Shown one piece after another: positions 4,360 to 5,682 of a stretch of DNA of 5,682 nt. Source of the DNA: Lentisphaerota bacterium (GTDB taxonomy: Bacteria > Verrucomicrobiota > Lentisphaeria > Oligosphaerales > Oligosphaeraceae); assembly GCA_012800625.1 (NCBI GenBank), contig JAAZIY010000061.1, positions 1 to 5,682 of the forward strand, in the 5' to 3' direction. The position numbers and the translations under genes were made by a program. Below the pieces are notes generated by a model. That model had not been told where the DNA came from. It saw only the letters and a program-made list of their open reading frames with translations, and ran no database searches. Within the stretch, counting starts at the first letter, position 1, and the number at the start of each line of letters is the position of its first letter.

Positions 4360-5682
4360 CTAGTAAAGCTCCGTGTTCCGCGTCTTGGCGATTTCCTGCA
4401 GCGAGGACTTGTATCTGCGAATCAGCTCCTCCTGCGGATTTTTCGAGTCCAGCACGTTGACGGTCAGCAGTATAAGCAGCTCGGTGCGCACTTTGCTGGT
4501 ATCATTATAGCCGAAAAGCGCACCCAGATAGGGAATATCCTTCAACAAGGGGATGCCGTAGCGCCCGGTGGAATTGGTGCTCTGGATCATGCCGCCCATC
4601 AGCAGCGTAGTATTATCGGCCACCACCAGCTCGGAGGAGACCATCTTCTTGGAAATGGTCGGATTAGTGGTCTCCGCACCGCGTGAAACGCTGGAAACCT
4701 CCTGCTCTATGACCATGCGCACATCGTGCCCCGCCGTAATATAAGGCGTCACATTCATGATCACGCCGACATCCTTGTACTCGTAATTAGTGCGGAAATT
4801 ATTGCTGCTGTCGCTGTAAGTGGTGGACTCCGAGGCGATGGGCACCGACTCGCCGGCCTGCATGCTGCCCTGTGAACCGCTCATCACTACCAGCTGCGGC
4901 TCGGAAAGCACCCGCGTATTGCCCTCGCCGGCGTAAGCCTTCAAAAAAGCCAAAGTATCGCCGGCCTTATTGTTGAAAAGCAGGCCCAGGCCGGTAGAAG
5001 TTAACGCGTTAAGCGTGTCGCCGCCGCCCTCCTCCGTGCCGCCCCCGCTAATCAGGCTGCCGGGTCTGGGAGAACGCAGCACCGTATTGGCCCCGAAGCT
5101 GCCAGCTGCCAAGGTGCCGTTCAAAAAAGCACGCTCCAAGCTGTAGCTGATGCCAAACTCATTGCTCTCGTCAAGCTTAATCTCAGTAATGATCGCTGAA
5201 ATGGCCACCTGCCGCGGCGGCACATCCTGGCGCTGCAAAAAAAGCTTGATCAGGTTCCAGGTGCGCGGCGTGGTCTTGAGCGTGATGCGGTTGCTCTCAT
5301 CATCGGTATAAACGATGACCTCGGTATCGAACACCGTCGTAGTCAGGGAGTTTTTGGCCTCGCCCTGAGCCTGGGTACTGCTCCTGGCAGTGCTGCGCGC
5401 CGGCGTCGTGGTGCTGCGCGTCGCCGCCGTCTGCGTGCCCGCTCCGGTGCTCAGCGCGCCATCCCGGCCGCTGCTGGCAGTGGCCCTGGCCGAAGTGCTG
5501 CGCGTGCTTGACACTGAGCTTGGGCTGCTGCTGCTCACCGTGTTGAAAAACGCATCCAGGGAGGCGCTGAGCTTCTCCACCGTGCTATGGCGCACATTAT
5601 AGAAGTAGATCTCTTCGCGGTCAAGCAGGTCGGAGCGGTCCAGGGAGCTTATCCAGCCGCCCACCTCGTCAAGCACCTCGCT
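4360..5682 (-). CDS. gspD: Type II secretion secretin GspD, 3' part (5' end beyond the window)
   Basis: The frame is open to the right edge, giving at least 440 C-terminal residues of an outer-membrane channel. Residue numbers below count from the GTG at 5676, which is internal and not a proposed start. Residues 21-47 (IYFYNVRHSTVEKLSASLDAFF) and 112-150 (TTTVFDTEV...LKTTPRTWNLIKLFLQRQDVPP) are the two halves of an N-type domain. They are split by a Ser/Thr/Ala-rich linker (48-108). The secretin domain follows: RQVAISAIITEIKLDE (155-170), GNTRVLSEPQLVVMSG (252-267), YKDVGVIMNVTPYI (300-313) and the closing block SSELVVADNTTLLMGGMIQ to IPLLKDIPYLGALFG and LLILLTVNVL (347-409). A 29-residue tail, as in GspD rather than PilQ, may bind a pilotin. 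Signal peptide and N0-N2 domains would lie outside. It probably starts or continues an operon with gspE and yraN. Confidence 0.93.
   Translation of the reverse strand, partial: SEVLDEVGGWISSLDRSDLLDREEIYFYNVRHSTVEKLSASLDAFFNTVSSSSPSSVSSTRSTSARATASSGRDGALSTGAGTQTAATRSTTTPARSTARSSTQAQGEAKNSLTTTVFDTEVIVYTDDESNRITLKTTPRTWNLIKLFLQRQDVPPRQVAISAIITEIKLDESNEFGISYSLERAFLNGTLAAGSFGANTVLRSPRPGSLISGGGTEEGGGDTLNALTSTGLGLLFNNKAGDTLAFLKAYAGEGNTRVLSEPQLVVMSGSQGSMQAGESVPIASESTTYSDSSNNFRTNYEYKDVGVIMNVTPYITAGHDVRMVIEQEVSSVSRGAETTNPTISKKMVSSELVVADNTTLLMGGMIQSTNSTGRYGIPLLKDIPYLGALFGYNDTSKVRTELLILLTVNVLDSKNPQEELIRRYKSSLQEIAKTRNTELY
5353..5535 (-). repeat. Low-complexity Ser/Thr/Ala linker in gspD with short internal repeats
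   Basis: This segment encodes about 61 residues made almost only of S, T, A, R, G and Q. The 10-mer GTGCTGCGCG occurs three times on the plus strand (5390-5399, 5411-5420, 5495-5504), each time encoding an (A/T)-R-S-T motif. It interrupts an N-type domain between its first helix and the next strand, a position where secretins often carry a disordered loop. It is likely prone to slippage and length change. Confidence 0.75.

Overview
The window looks like a chromosomal segment of a Gram-negative bacterium. It encodes an outer-membrane secretin and its partner type II secretion ATPase, and its tRNA genes carry encoded CCA ends. GC content is moderately high. The phylum cannot be fixed from this sequence. 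The weak Shine-Dalgarno sites, the gspD-gspE-yraN order and the Ser/Thr-rich secretin linker would fit something outside the Proteobacteria (a PVC-group lineage is a guess).

Layout. Positions 1-64 hold a 5'-truncated tRNA-Asp(GTC), and 91-167 hold a complete second copy that differs at one base over the shared region. A strong intrinsic terminator follows at 178-210. After 168 bp of non-coding DNA comes a plus-strand gene (379-2127) for a 582-residue protein. It has a helical N-terminus, a long Gln/Glu/Lys/Arg-rich coiled coil and a C-terminal NYN/PIN-like nuclease domain with its four acidic positions intact. The rest is on the minus strand, reading from the right edge: a 3' part of gspD (secretin, cut by the window end), gspE (secretion ATPase) and yraN (UPF0102 nuclease-like protein). 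These three are closely spaced and probably form one operon that converges on the NYN gene.

The least explained feature is a short dispersed repeat with core GGACACGAAGAC and a G-rich leader. One copy lies upstream of the NYN gene (256-283). A second, inverted copy lies between the convergent NYN and yraN genes (2152-2179; 27 of 28 positions match the first). A third (2640-2662) straddles the gspE/yraN junction, so that the gspE stop and the proposed yraN start are both inside it. The NYN gene and yraN are therefore each bracketed by inverted copies. No transposase, CRISPR array or integrase is present.

Functionally the window joins three parts: tRNA supply, a type II secretion core (outer-membrane channel plus cytoplasmic motor), and two proteins with nuclease folds (YraN and the coiled-coil NYN protein). 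The coiled-coil NYN gene is visibly more A-rich than its neighbours and is the best candidate here for something poorly described.
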